Below are positions 8,785-17,390 of a stretch of DNA of 64,000 nucleotides, in pieces. Numbering within the stretch: the first letter of the stretch is position 1; each line of letters starts with the position of its first letter. The DNA comes from JAAELZ01 sp965237995 (GTDB taxonomy: Bacteria; Pseudomonadota; Gammaproteobacteria; Arenicellales; Poriferihabitantaceae), in contig CBDEGO010000006.1 of the NCBI GenBank assembly GCA_965237995.1, positions 248,001 to 312,000 of the forward strand, in the 5' to 3' direction. The position numbers and the translations under genes were made by a program. The notes below the pieces were generated by a model. The model was given only the letters and a program-made list of their open reading frames with translations. It searched no databases and was not told where the DNA came from.

Positions 8785-10806
8785 GTGCAACTCGCTTTTT
8801 GTCTCTATAACTATTTTCCCTATTCGGGCTTAGCGCGTGATTTTCTGCGTATTTTTCTGCAAGCGCAAAAAGTAGGCCATGACGTTGATGTTTACGTCTC
8901 CAAATGGCAAGGAGATAAACCAGACGGAATAAACCTAACTATATTAGATGCTAAGGGCTTAACCAACCACGGCCGTAATGCTGAGTTTCATCGTCTGTTT
9001 AAAAAGGCGATAAGCTCCAAACAATACGATGCAGTAATTGGGTTTAACAAAATGCCTGGGCTCGACATTTACTACGGCGCCGACTATTGCTACGTAGCGC
9101 GTGCAAAACCTCGCTATAGCCCTGTATATCGGCTAACCCCGCGATATCACTACCAAACTGATTTCGAAAAAAGTGTTTTCGATGCGCAAGGAAATACCTA
9201 TATCTTCTCATTATCAGCACGTGAAAAGAGCGTCTATCAGCAACACTATGGGACTCCTGAAAGCCGCTTTGAGTTGATGCCACCGACACTGGACATTACC
9301 CGCCGTACCGAAGGAAACCACCAGCAGCTACGCGATGAAAAACGCTTAGAGCTGGGGCTTAAGCCCGATGATCTACTGATGTTATTTATCGGCTCTGGGT
9401 TCAGAACCAAAGGCCTAGATCGGGCTTTTCGCGCTTTGGCAGACTTACCTACCGAAGTACAAAATCGCACACAATTGTTTGTCGTCGGACAAGATCATAT
9501 CGAAGGTTTTGATCGACAGATTCAGAAACTAAACCTAGATCAGCGTGTTCGCTTTTTAGGGGGGCGCTCTGATGTACCTGAGTTAATGCTAGCGGGGGAT
9601 TTACTCATCCATCCCGCTTATAGCGAAAACACGGGCACCGTGATTTTAGAAGCGATTATCTCAGGTCTACCCGTTATCGCTACTGACGTATGTGGCTACG
9701 CGCAGCACATTAATTTAGCCAATGCGGGTGTGGTTTTACACTCGCCGTTCGTACAAAAAAACCTGAGTGATACCTTATTAAGCACGCTGATTGCACCAAA
9801 AGAACAATGGCGAGAAAACGGCATTGCCTATGGTAAAAACCCGAGTTTGTACATCATGCCTGAAACGGCGGTTCAGTCAATCGAACGCTGGGTAGAGCGC
9901 AAACAAACCGCCAAGCCATTGCCAAATCGCCAACTGCCTAAGAACGCGAGCCTGTATTTAAACGATGAGTTGGTCGACGCCTTTGCGCAACCGACGAATA
10001 TTGCGAATGTAATGGCGACCGAAGGCGAGGTTATAAGAGAGGCACCGGGTAGACGTACTGTGCGTTTTCGCTACGAGGACAAGCGCTACTTCTTAAAAAA
10101 CCATACTGGGGTCGGGTGGGGTGAAATAGCGAAAAACCTGAGTTATTTCAAAAAACCTGTTATCGGCGCACAAAACGAATGGCACGGCATCCATCATCTT
10201 AAACGCCTGAGCATTAATACTATTACACCCGTTGGGTATGGCATGTCCAACAAAAACCCCGCCAAACGCCAATCTTTTATTATCACGGAAGCACTAGAGG
10301 ACACGATTAGCTTAGAAGACTACTGTGGTCAGTGGAGCCATAGCCCACCCAAAACCCGTAATGAAATTCATTTTAAGCGTTGGCTGATCGCCAAACTGGC
10401 ACAAATTGCCCGAGATATGCATAACAGCGGAGCCAATCACCGCGATTTTTATCTAATCCACTTTCTACTCAAGATTGCTCATGATGAACAAGGTTTGTTG
10501 TCGACTAAGCAAAGTGCTTTATATCTTATTGACTTACACCGCATGCAAATCCGTAAAGCCACACCATATCGGTGGGTGGTAAAAGATGTGGCGGGTTTAT
10601 ATTTCTCGAGCTTAGATGTAAATCTAAGCAACCGTGACTTGTATCGTTTTATGAAGGCATACCGCTCGACCTCTCTTCGAGAAACCTTATCTAACGACCA
10701 ACGCTTTTGGGAACACGTTCGAGTGCGCGGCGTTAAGGTCTACGAGGCTGAAAAACGGCACAAACAACGCAGCGCCGTTCAATATTCTACTTCGGTCGGC
10801 AGGTAA
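8785..10806 (+). CDS. Fused LPS core GT4 glycosyltransferase (WaaG-like) and WaaP-like heptose kinase
   Basis: A GTG start 2 bp after galE opens a 673-residue protein of two parts. Residues 1 to about 370 form a GT4 glycosyltransferase: MQLAFCLYNYFPYSGLARDF matches the WaaG N terminus, RFLGGRSDVPELMLAGDLLIHPAYSENTGTVILE carries the Ex7E donor-binding motif, and GFRTKGLDRAF is typical. Residues about 390-660 form a WaaP/InaA-type lipopolysaccharide kinase with HRDFYLIHFLL (catalytic Asp near 554) and IDLHRM (metal-binding Asp near 583). In most bacteria waaG and waaP are separate adjacent genes. The product should add a hexose to, and phosphorylate, inner-core heptose at the cytoplasmic face of the membrane. 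Confidence 0.85.
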   Translation: MQLAFCLYNYFPYSGLARDFLRIFLQAQKVGHDVDVYVSKWQGDKPDGINLTILDAKGLTNHGRNAEFHRLFKKAISSKQYDAVIGFNKMPGLDIYYGADYCYVARAKPRYSPVYRLTPRYHYQTDFEKSVFDAQGNTYIFSLSAREKSVYQQHYGTPESRFELMPPTLDITRRTEGNHQQLRDEKRLELGLKPDDLLMLFIGSGFRTKGLDRAFRALADLPTEVQNRTQLFVVGQDHIEGFDRQIQKLNLDQRVRFLGGRSDVPELMLAGDLLIHPAYSENTGTVILEAIISGLPVIATDVCGYAQHINLANAGVVLHSPFVQKNLSDTLLSTLIAPKEQWRENGIAYGKNPSLYIMPETAVQSIERWVERKQTAKPLPNRQLPKNASLYLNDELVDAFAQPTNIANVMATEGEVIREAPGRRTVRFRYEDKRYFLKNHTGVGWGEIAKNLSYFKKPVIGAQNEWHGIHHLKRLSINTITPVGYGMSNKNPAKRQSFIITEALEDTISLEDYCGQWSHSPPKTRNEIHFKRWLIAKLAQIARDMHNSGANHRDFYLIHFLLKIAHDEQGLLSTKQSALYLIDLHRMQIRKATPYRWVVKDVAGLYFSSLDVNLSNRDLYRFMKAYRSTSLRETLSNDQRFWEHVRVRGVKVYEAEKRHKQRSAVQYSTSVGR

Positions 10807-10808
10807 TC

Positions 10809-11498
10809 ATGCACCGCGCAGGGTATAAGTTAAAAATTAATGCTGCGCAGGCGTATCAAAAAAACGCGTGGCAACAATTTTTCAAAGCGGTAATACAAAA
10901 ACAATACCCTATCGAACAAGAGCTTAAACACGATGGCACCACGACCGTAACGCGTGTAGCCTTTCAGGGTGAACATTACGTTGTTAAGCGTTACAACACG
11001 AAAAACAAATGGCATTTTATTCGACGGTTTGTGCAACAAAGCCGTGCTAAAAACTGCTTTACGATGGCACAGGAATACAACTTGGCTGGAATTCATACTC
11101 CAGAGCCCTTAGCTTACATACAAGAGACAATTTTAGGATTAAAACTGCGGTCTTGGTACATTTGTCGATATGAAGAAGGCATTTTGCTATCTGAAGCGTT
11201 AGAAGGCCAACAAGTCGTTCCAAACGAACTACTTATTCTTATTGAACGGCTATTTAATCGCCTAAAAGACTATTCTTTAACACATGGTGATATGAAAGCC
11301 ACCAACTTGATTGTGTTAGACCAACAACTTTGTATCATTGATTTAGACGCGGCCAAACACCATCACAGTGAGCGCACATGGGTCAAAGCAAACCAAAAGG
11401 ATTGGAATCGGCTCATTCTAAATTGGCCGAGCCAATCTTCTGTTAATCAAACGTTTTTAGCGCTTAAAGAGCGATTAGCACCACCCAGCGCTAATTAA
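10809..11498 (+). CDS. Lipopolysaccharide core kinase, InaA/Kdo-kinase family
   Basis: This 229-residue protein starts 2 bp after the fusion gene. It has a lysine-containing segment, HYVVKRYNTKNKWHF, a protein-kinase-like catalytic loop, THGDMKATN (about residues 158-166), and a metal-binding IDLDAAKHH. These are the marks of the small LPS kinases (KdkA, WaaY, InaA). It is probably co-transcribed with galE and the glycosyltransferase/kinase fusion, completing an LPS-core module next to dnaA. The exact sugar phosphorylated cannot be told from sequence. Confidence 0.82.
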   Translation: MHRAGYKLKINAAQAYQKNAWQQFFKAVIQKQYPIEQELKHDGTTTVTRVAFQGEHYVVKRYNTKNKWHFIRRFVQQSRAKNCFTMAQEYNLAGIHTPEPLAYIQETILGLKLRSWYICRYEEGILLSEALEGQQVVPNELLILIERLFNRLKDYSLTHGDMKATNLIVLDQQLCIIDLDAAKHHHSERTWVKANQKDWNRLILNWPSQSSVNQTFLALKERLAPPSAN

Positions 11499-11530
11499 CC
11501 ACTATGTTGCTGATCACTAACAGAGATACT

Positions 11531-11549
11531 TGTGGATAATTTATCCACA
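11531..11549. promoter_or_regulatory. Pair of head-to-head consensus DnaA boxes upstream of dnaA
   Basis: TGTGGATAA (11531-11539) and its exact inverse TTATCCACA (11541-11549) flank a single base. Both match the DnaA box consensus TTATNCACA. They lie about 120 bp before the dnaA start, in a 167-bp AT-rich leader. Autorepression of dnaA by DnaA through such boxes is well established in other bacteria; here it is inferred. Confidence 0.8.
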
Positions 11550-11665
11550 GTTTCGTAGAATAGGCGCCCTTTTCTAAGCGGTTATTCTTAATGATATTGT
11601 TATATTTCAATGGTTTATAATATTTTCTCTATGATGGCATTGCTACTTTATATGGTGCTTAAATT

Positions 11666-12994
11666 TTGAGCAATGATATTTGCTGGGCTGATTGCCTAAA
11701 ACAACTTGAAGAGCTGGTTTCTGTCGAAACGGTTAATAACTGGATTCTTCCTCTGCAACCCATATCGAATGGTAATCGATTGCGATTGCTAGCGCCTAAT
11801 CGATACGTCTACAACTATGTCAAACGAAACTTAGTTGAAGAAATTCGTCGTGTGATATTAGACTTAAACCCTGCTATTGAATTACTAGAGTTTGATGTTG
11901 GCACCTATGAACCCACATCGGGTGACGAGTCGCTAAGCAATGAGGGCAATATAGAACCCTCTGAAGCAGCTTCTCGTGTATCACTCAACCCCTTGTTTAG
12001 TTTTGATACCCATGTCGAGGGTAAGTCTAATCAACTATCTCGCGCTGCTGCGATGCAAGTGGGCAATAACCCAGGGTCTGGCTTTAACCCATTATTTATT
12101 TACGGTGGTGTAGGCTTAGGTAAAACCCATCTAATGCAGGCTGCTGGCAACCTTATTTTAGATAATACTCCGAGTGCTAAAGTCGTTTATATTCGCTCAG
12201 AGGTGTTTGTAGCCGATATGGTCACCGCGCTTAAAACAAATAAGATGGATAAGTTTAAGCAGCACTATCGCTCTCTGGACGCCTTGTTAATTGACGATAT
12301 TCAGTTTTTTGCGGGTAAAAACCAAACCCAAGAAGAGTTTTTTCACACCTTCAATGAACTACTAGAAGGTCAGCGTCAAATCATCATTACCAGTGATCGG
12401 ATTCCACAGGCTATAACCGGCGTAGAAGAACGTTTAGTTTCACGTTTTGGAAGTGGCTTGACCGTACAAATTGAAGCGCCCGAGCTGGAGACACGCGTCG
12501 CAATACTTGAGGCTAAAGCCCACAAAATGGAGCTAGACCTAGATTACGATGTCGCCTTTTTCATCGCTAATGTTATCCATTCTAATGTGCGAGAGCTTGA
12601 AGGGGCATTACACCGAATTTCTGCCTACGCTCAATTTACCAATCGAGAAATAAATACGGATTTAGCTCGTGATGCTCTTAAAGACCTATTAATCTATAAA
12701 GACCGTCAACTTACCGTCGATAATATACAAAAATTAGTGGCCGATTACTTCAATATTCGTATCAGTGACTTAATTTCTAAGAATCGATCTAGAAATATTG
12801 CGCGCCCTAGGCAATTGGCGATGGCGTTTTGTAAGCAGTTTACCAATTTAAGTTTGCCGAAAATTGGCAATGAATTTGGAGGAAGAGATCATACAACCGT
12901 CTTACATGCTTGTAAGAAAGTCGACGAGTTACTTAAAACAGATCTTACTTTTGAAGCTGACTTTAAAAAATTGGAAAAGATAATTGGTGGCTAG
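11666..12994 (+). CDS. dnaA: Chromosomal replication initiator protein DnaA
   Basis: The product has 442 residues from a TTG start; the first residues, MSNDICWADCLKQLEE, align with the DnaA domain I start. Domain I is followed by a short linker (about 85-105), a AAA+ domain with Walker A GGVGLGKTH (near 147-155), Walker B LLIDDIQFFAGK and the arginine-finger region EERLVSRFGSGL. The C-terminal DNA-binding domain has the signature FGGRDHTTVLHACKK. DnaA opens oriC and loads the replicative helicase. Consensus boxes lie both upstream and immediately downstream of this gene. Confidence 0.97.
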   Translation: MSNDICWADCLKQLEELVSVETVNNWILPLQPISNGNRLRLLAPNRYVYNYVKRNLVEEIRRVILDLNPAIELLEFDVGTYEPTSGDESLSNEGNIEPSEAASRVSLNPLFSFDTHVEGKSNQLSRAAAMQVGNNPGSGFNPLFIYGGVGLGKTHLMQAAGNLILDNTPSAKVVYIRSEVFVADMVTALKTNKMDKFKQHYRSLDALLIDDIQFFAGKNQTQEEFFHTFNELLEGQRQIIITSDRIPQAITGVEERLVSRFGSGLTVQIEAPELETRVAILEAKAHKMELDLDYDVAFFIANVIHSNVRELEGALHRISAYAQFTNREINTDLARDALKDLLIYKDRQLTVDNIQKLVADYFNIRISDLISKNRSRNIARPRQLAMAFCKQFTNLSLPKIGNEFGGRDHTTVLHACKKVDELLKTDLTFEADFKKLEKIIGG

Positions 12995-13039
12995 TATAGT
13001 AGTAGACAGCATAGGGGTTACTTAGCTATTTTAGCTGAT

Positions 13040-13235
13040 GATAAAACGTGTATAAATTAACAAAAACGGTGCATACCTTGTGTATAAACAAGTGGATAAA
13101 TGTTATACACAATATATACACAGCTTAGTAACCTGTTTATACATACTTAACCTATCATAACTATTTGATATTTAATAACTTATTAACTTATACAGCTACT
13201 AACAAGGCTAATAATAGAAACAAATCATTTAAAAA
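13040..13235. other. oriC: Candidate replication origin (oriC): DnaA-box cluster plus AT-rich stretch
   Basis: The dnaA-dnaN spacer holds two exact consensus boxes: TGTGTATAA at 13079-13087 (inverse of TTATACACA) and TTATACACA at 13103-13111. Near-matches are CGTGTATAA at 13047, AGTGGATAA at 13091, ATATACACA at 13114 and TTATACATA at 13137. Right after the cluster, about 13146-13235 is strongly AT-rich and could be the unwinding element. The location between dnaA and dnaN, and an exact parS 1.2 kb away, support the call. The precise limits are my estimate. Confidence 0.75.
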
Positions 13236-14357
13236 ATGAACATCGAAATAAATAGAAATCAACTATTACCTGCATTAAGTACGACAAGTAGTGTTGTGGA
13301 AAAAAGACAAACCTTACCTATATTGTCTAACTTACTTATTCAGAAAAAGAATAATACGTTATCAATAACAGGGTCTGACCTAGAGGTAGAAGTAAACAAG
13401 TTAATCAGTGGAGTTAATCCTGAAGGGGATGCAGAAGTAACTTTATCGGCTAACAAAATATTGGAAATTTGTAGAACGCTGCCAGATAATAGTATTGTTA
13501 AATTTAATATTGGGTCGGAAGGAAAAGCTGTTGTTACATCAGGTAAAAGTCGGTTTACGCTTAAAACATTACCTGTCAATGAGTACCCCGCTTTACAAAC
13601 TGTGGATTTTGAAGATCGGTTTAGTGTAGGCATTGCAGAGTTTAAAAAGATATTAGGAGCCACTTCATTTTCTATGGCGACACAAGACGTGCGTTATTAT
13701 CTAAATGGCATCTTATTAGAAGTAGAAGGAAATAGACTAGTCGCGGTTGCTACAGACGGGCATCGATTAGCAAAAAGTGAGACTTTGCTGGAAACCCACC
13801 ATCCTGAAAAGCACCAAATTATAATTCCAAGAAAAGCGATTCAGGAAATTGGTCGTTTACTCAACTCGGTAGAGGAAGGCGAAGAAAATGCGGTAATAAA
13901 AGTCGAGCTCAATAAAAAGCACGTTCGCCTAAGTGCAGGTGAGACTGTTATTACCTCTACGCTGATTAATGGTAATTTTCCGGAATATCGTTCAATTTTG
14001 AGCGCGGACCTTGACAAGAAAATATTGGTTAATCGTCAGCAGTTACTAGAAGCGCTAATAAGAATATCCGTACTGACTAATGATCGTTTACATGGGGTAC
14101 GGTTAAAATTTGAGAACAACGAAATAAAAATTTCCACTAATAATCCCGAACAAGAAGAAGCAGAGGACGAAATCCCTTGTGCTTATACTGAAGAGGAAAT
14201 ACTCACTAGCTTTAACGTGAATTATATTATTGAGGCACTTAAGGCCATCGATAGTGAAGATATTAATCTTAATATAAAGGATAAAGACTCAGTTTGTGTT
14301 ATCGATAGTGTGAACGACCCCGATAGCGTGTGGCTAGTTATGCCGATGCGGCTTTAG
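13236..14357 (+). CDS. dnaN: DNA polymerase III beta sliding clamp
   Basis: The 373-residue product shows three repeats of the clamp fold. The N terminus MNIEINRNQLLPALSTTSSVVEKRQTLPILSNLL, the central ATDGHRLA signature and the C-terminal YIIEALKAI...VWLVMPMRL are classic DnaN. The dimeric ring tethers DNA polymerases to the template. It follows dnaA, with the presumed oriC in the 241-bp gap. Unlike the common dnaA-dnaN-recF-gyrB order, no recF or gyrB follows. Codon use is rather AT-rich compared with galE upstream. Confidence 0.97.
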   Translation: MNIEINRNQLLPALSTTSSVVEKRQTLPILSNLLIQKKNNTLSITGSDLEVEVNKLISGVNPEGDAEVTLSANKILEICRTLPDNSIVKFNIGSEGKAVVTSGKSRFTLKTLPVNEYPALQTVDFEDRFSVGIAEFKKILGATSFSMATQDVRYYLNGILLEVEGNRLVAVATDGHRLAKSETLLETHHPEKHQIIIPRKAIQEIGRLLNSVEEGEENAVIKVELNKKHVRLSAGETVITSTLINGNFPEYRSILSADLDKKILVNRQQLLEALIRISVLTNDRLHGVRLKFENNEIKISTNNPEQEEAEDEIPCAYTEEEILTSFNVNYIIEALKAIDSEDINLNIKDKDSVCVIDSVNDPDSVWLVMPMRL

Positions 14358-14374
14358 GAAAAACCACACTATTG

Positions 14375-14402
14375 TTTTGATGTTTCACGTGAAACATCAA
14401 AA
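14375..14402. promoter_or_regulatory. parS: parS centromere-like site (ParB-binding palindrome)
   Basis: TGTTTCACGTGAAACA at 14381-14396 is an exact match to the 16-bp chromosomal parS consensus. The palindrome extends perfectly by six more bases on each side, to 28 bp. It lies 17 bp after the dnaN stop in non-coding DNA, about 1.2 kb from the presumed oriC, as expected for the site where ParB loads and spreads. parA and parB are not in the window. Confidence 0.92.
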
Positions 14403-14559
14403 TAAGTAGGCTTTAAGGTTGCGTCTCGAAAAGAGAGTATGAGTTGTTCAAAGAGAAACATGCAACTAGGCTAAAGGCTAGCTAAACACTTAAATCTACT
14501 CGATTTGGTTAATGGTCTAAATTATACCAAGGCGCCCATTACGTGAATAACAATATACT

Positions 14560-16674
14560 ATGACGCCGCCCAAGAGCTTGTTAAAAGAAGGGGTCGCGCT
14601 AAGCGTTGAAAAAACACTTAAAAGTGTTTTATCGCCACGACAACCTCTCCAACCAATATTAACGAGTTTAAGTCGCTTAACTAGTCAACAGCAGCAGTTT
14701 GTAGTTCATTGGATAGAGGTCTTTGCTAGCAGCAATATAGAGCTAGCGTACTACTTTGCCAACTTAAGCGAGGGCGCGTTTGACGAACTGAGTGAAGAGG
14801 CTGTGCACCGTTGGATGATTAACGCACTCAGCATCTACGACCAAGAAGGCTTATATCCTGCTGTTCGGGAGCTTAAAGATGTTAAAGGTTATCGGGAAAG
14901 GGTAAAATGTCATCGGGGGCTGGTTCAGTTTGAAGAAGTAGTTGGGGTGTTAACACCGTATCTTCGCGGCTTAGCTGGCAGAGAGCTTGAAGTAAAAACG
15001 GGTGAAAGTACGCATACCGATACTTCAAATATCTACTTGCCCGCTCAACTAGCAGTATATGAAAGTAAACAGAAAAACCGTTGTTTGTACAAGGCGATGG
15101 CTAGTTTTCTATGGGCGCAAACTTGGTTTGGTACATTTAAGAAAAAGAACTACTCTTCTCCATCACTGCTGAAAAGACTAGAGGAAATTAGCAATGGGGA
15201 TATAAACACTGCACAACAAGTGTTTCTAGTATTGGAAAATGTTCGATTAATGGCATGTATAAAAAGAGAGCTACCCGGTTTGTATCGCGAGATGGGCAGT
15301 CTACATCTAAAAGAAACTAACAATGCCAATAAAGATTCCACGTGGAACATTCTAATCGAGCCACTCAAACAGGAGTACGCAACGGTTGATGATACGTTGT
15401 TGGCACTTAAAGAGTATTTGGCGTTACACCTTAGCTATCCACCCATCCCGTATCTTGGGGTACTTGAATTAAGCGAAGTAGAGGCAAGCATTCTAGACCG
15501 TAAAGAGCAAGCCACTATGTCATTGTTGGATCAAATGGAAAAAGGCTTTGTTAATAAAAATACGTTAGAAGAAATACTCAAAGGATCGACTGGAAAACAA
15601 CCTACAGATCAGCAAGCTGGATTAGGCGGTGAGCAAGAAACTGAACTAGGAGAACTGCTTAATTCTTTATCTCAAGATGTAGAGTCATTAGAGTTAGATT
15701 GGTTAGACCAATTAAAGCACGCAGCAGACACAACAAAAACAAAAAAACCTAATCAAGAGCAGAGCAGCTCTCCTCAGCGGAACAAGTTTGATCCAAACCA
15801 ACAAGAAGTTTACTATGATGAGTGGGATCATCAAAGACAACAATACCGAGAAAGTTGGTGTCGACTGGTTGAAAAACCCGTTCACAAAGCCAATACCGAT
15901 GATTTTCAGCAAGAAACCTTACATAAACATCGTCATCTGGTCACTCGGGTTAGAAAAGCGTTCGAAGTGATCAAAGATCAAAGCACTTTACTTAAGAATC
16001 AAGTAGATGGTGAGGAGATAGATATCGATGCGGTAATTCGCTCGAAGGTTAATCAACAGGCAGGGGAGGAGATTACGGATCGTTATTACATGCGTAAAAA
16101 TCATAAAAACCGATCATTTGCCGTTTTATTGCTAATCGACCTGAGCGGGTCGACGAAGGGATGGATTAATCAACTTGAGCGAGAGAGCCTATTATTAATT
16201 ATAGAAGCGCTAGAAATACTCGGCGACCAATATGCGATCTATGGGTTTTCTGGCTTAACTAGACAACGTTGTGAAATCTATCCTATTAAACGATTTAGCG
16301 ACGACAATAAGGCCGAAACGCAAAGTAAAATAGCTGCGATGAATGCGAAAGATTATACGAGAATGGGAGTCGCTATTCGGCACAGCACTGAGCAACTAAA
16401 AAAGGTACAAGCTAGACATAAATTGCTATTAGTTATTTCCGACGGTAAGCCAGATGACTATGATGGGTATAAAGGCGAATATGGCTTGGAAGATACACGG
16501 CGTAGTTTGGACGAAGCTCAAAATAACGGAATTCATTCGTTTGCCATTACAATCGATCAACAAGCGCAGCAGTACTTACCACGCTTATTCGGCCATAATC
16601 GTTATACCATACTCAATAACATTGATACGCTGCCCGTTAAGCTCGCTGATATTTACAGGCGCATCACACATTAA
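14560..16674 (+). CDS. NorD/CbbO-like VWA-domain protein
   Basis: A 704-residue protein with a long helical N-terminal part and a linker rich in Gln, Lys and Ser (about 385-415). A C-terminal von Willebrand A domain follows (about 515-704). The metal-ion-dependent adhesion site is intact: LLIDLSGST, the Thr in YTRMGVAIRHS and the Asp in VISDGKPDDYDGYKGEYGLEDTR. The last motif is characteristic of NorD and CbbO, which work with a MoxR-type AAA+ ATPase (NorQ/CbbQ) to insert metal into or reactivate enzymes. A CbbQ-type ATPase is encoded at 34.2-35.0 kb. No nitric-oxide reductase or RuBisCO gene is in the window, so the client is unknown. Confidence 0.8.
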   Translation: MTPPKSLLKEGVALSVEKTLKSVLSPRQPLQPILTSLSRLTSQQQQFVVHWIEVFASSNIELAYYFANLSEGAFDELSEEAVHRWMINALSIYDQEGLYPAVRELKDVKGYRERVKCHRGLVQFEEVVGVLTPYLRGLAGRELEVKTGESTHTDTSNIYLPAQLAVYESKQKNRCLYKAMASFLWAQTWFGTFKKKNYSSPSLLKRLEEISNGDINTAQQVFLVLENVRLMACIKRELPGLYREMGSLHLKETNNANKDSTWNILIEPLKQEYATVDDTLLALKEYLALHLSYPPIPYLGVLELSEVEASILDRKEQATMSLLDQMEKGFVNKNTLEEILKGSTGKQPTDQQAGLGGEQETELGELLNSLSQDVESLELDWLDQLKHAADTTKTKKPNQEQSSSPQRNKFDPNQQEVYYDEWDHQRQQYRESWCRLVEKPVHKANTDDFQQETLHKHRHLVTRVRKAFEVIKDQSTLLKNQVDGEEIDIDAVIRSKVNQQAGEEITDRYYMRKNHKNRSFAVLLLIDLSGSTKGWINQLERESLLLIIEALEILGDQYAIYGFSGLTRQRCEIYPIKRFSDDNKAETQSKIAAMNAKDYTRMGVAIRHSTEQLKKVQARHKLLLVISDGKPDDYDGYKGEYGLEDTRRSLDEAQNNGIHSFAITIDQQAQQYLPRLFGHNRYTILNNIDTLPVKLADIYRRITH
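15335..15350. promoter_or_regulatory. Second parS-like site inside the VWA gene
   Basis: GATTCCACGTGGAACA matches the parS variant TGTTCCACGTGGAACA at 14 of 16 positions, with the two mismatches at the left edge. It lies 0.95 kb from the exact parS and within coding sequence, as many chromosomal parS sites do. Binding is inferred. Confidence 0.55.
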
Positions 16675-16801
16675 GAGCATTGCTTAGCCGTGTATCTTTA
16701 ATTACAAAGGTGTCATACAAATACTAATGAAAGCAGCGAGTCGGATAGGGTAAACTTGCTGTTCAAGTATCAGTATACCTACATGGTGTGGTTTGCCGCT
16801 T

Positions 16802-17386
16802 ATGTTATTAATGATAGACAACTATGACTCCTTTACGTACAACCTCGTACAGTATTTTGGTGAGTTAAATCAACAAGTTAAAGTAGTTAGGAATGATGAA
16901 ATAACGGTCGACGCCATTCAACAGCTTAATCCAGATTACTTGGTGATTTCTCCCGGACCCGGTACACCCAAAGACGCAGGGATATCGGTAGATACCATAA
17001 AACAGTATAGCGGTAAAATACCGATTTTAGGGGTCTGTTTAGGTCATCAAAGTATCGGTGAAGCATTTGGTGGTAATACAATTAAAGCGGGGCAAATTAT
17101 GCATGGAAAAACCGATAAAGTGACACATCGCAACGAGAGCATTCTCAACGGTGTTCCAACCCCTTTTATCGCTACGCGATACCATTCGTTAGTGGTAGAG
17201 CAAAGCCCTTTACCTGATTGTTTAACCGCTATCGCGCAAACCAACGATGGGGAAATAATGGCCATACAACATAAAACACATTCGACGATAGGTGTGCAGT
17301 TTCACCCAGAGTCGATTAGTACTGAGCATGGCCATCTGATACTGAGTAACTTTTTACAGTTAGGGCAACTAGATAAAGCAGCGTAA
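16802..17386 (+). CDS. trpG: Anthranilate/aminodeoxychorismate synthase glutamine amidotransferase subunit
   Basis: The ATG at 16802 gives MLLMIDNYDSFTYNLVQYFG, the standard TrpG/PabA N terminus; an in-frame TTG at 16793 is possible but unneeded. The 194-residue class-I amidotransferase has the nucleophile Cys in GVCLGHQSIGEAFGG and the His-Glu pair in VQFHPESIST. It supplies ammonia from glutamine to the TrpE or PabB partner. trpC follows 4 bp downstream, favouring tryptophan synthesis, but the trpD gene usually found between them is missing. Confidence 0.92.
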   Translation: MLLMIDNYDSFTYNLVQYFGELNQQVKVVRNDEITVDAIQQLNPDYLVISPGPGTPKDAGISVDTIKQYSGKIPILGVCLGHQSIGEAFGGNTIKAGQIMHGKTDKVTHRNESILNGVPTPFIATRYHSLVVEQSPLPDCLTAIAQTNDGEIMAIQHKTHSTIGVQFHPESISTEHGHLILSNFLQLGQLDKAA

Positions 17387-17390
17387 ATTA

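Noticed and set aside
9214..9232. CACGTGAAA half-palindrome in the glycosyltransferase gene, parS-like
   Set aside because: The left arm does not match the parS consensus, and the site is in coding sequence without further support.
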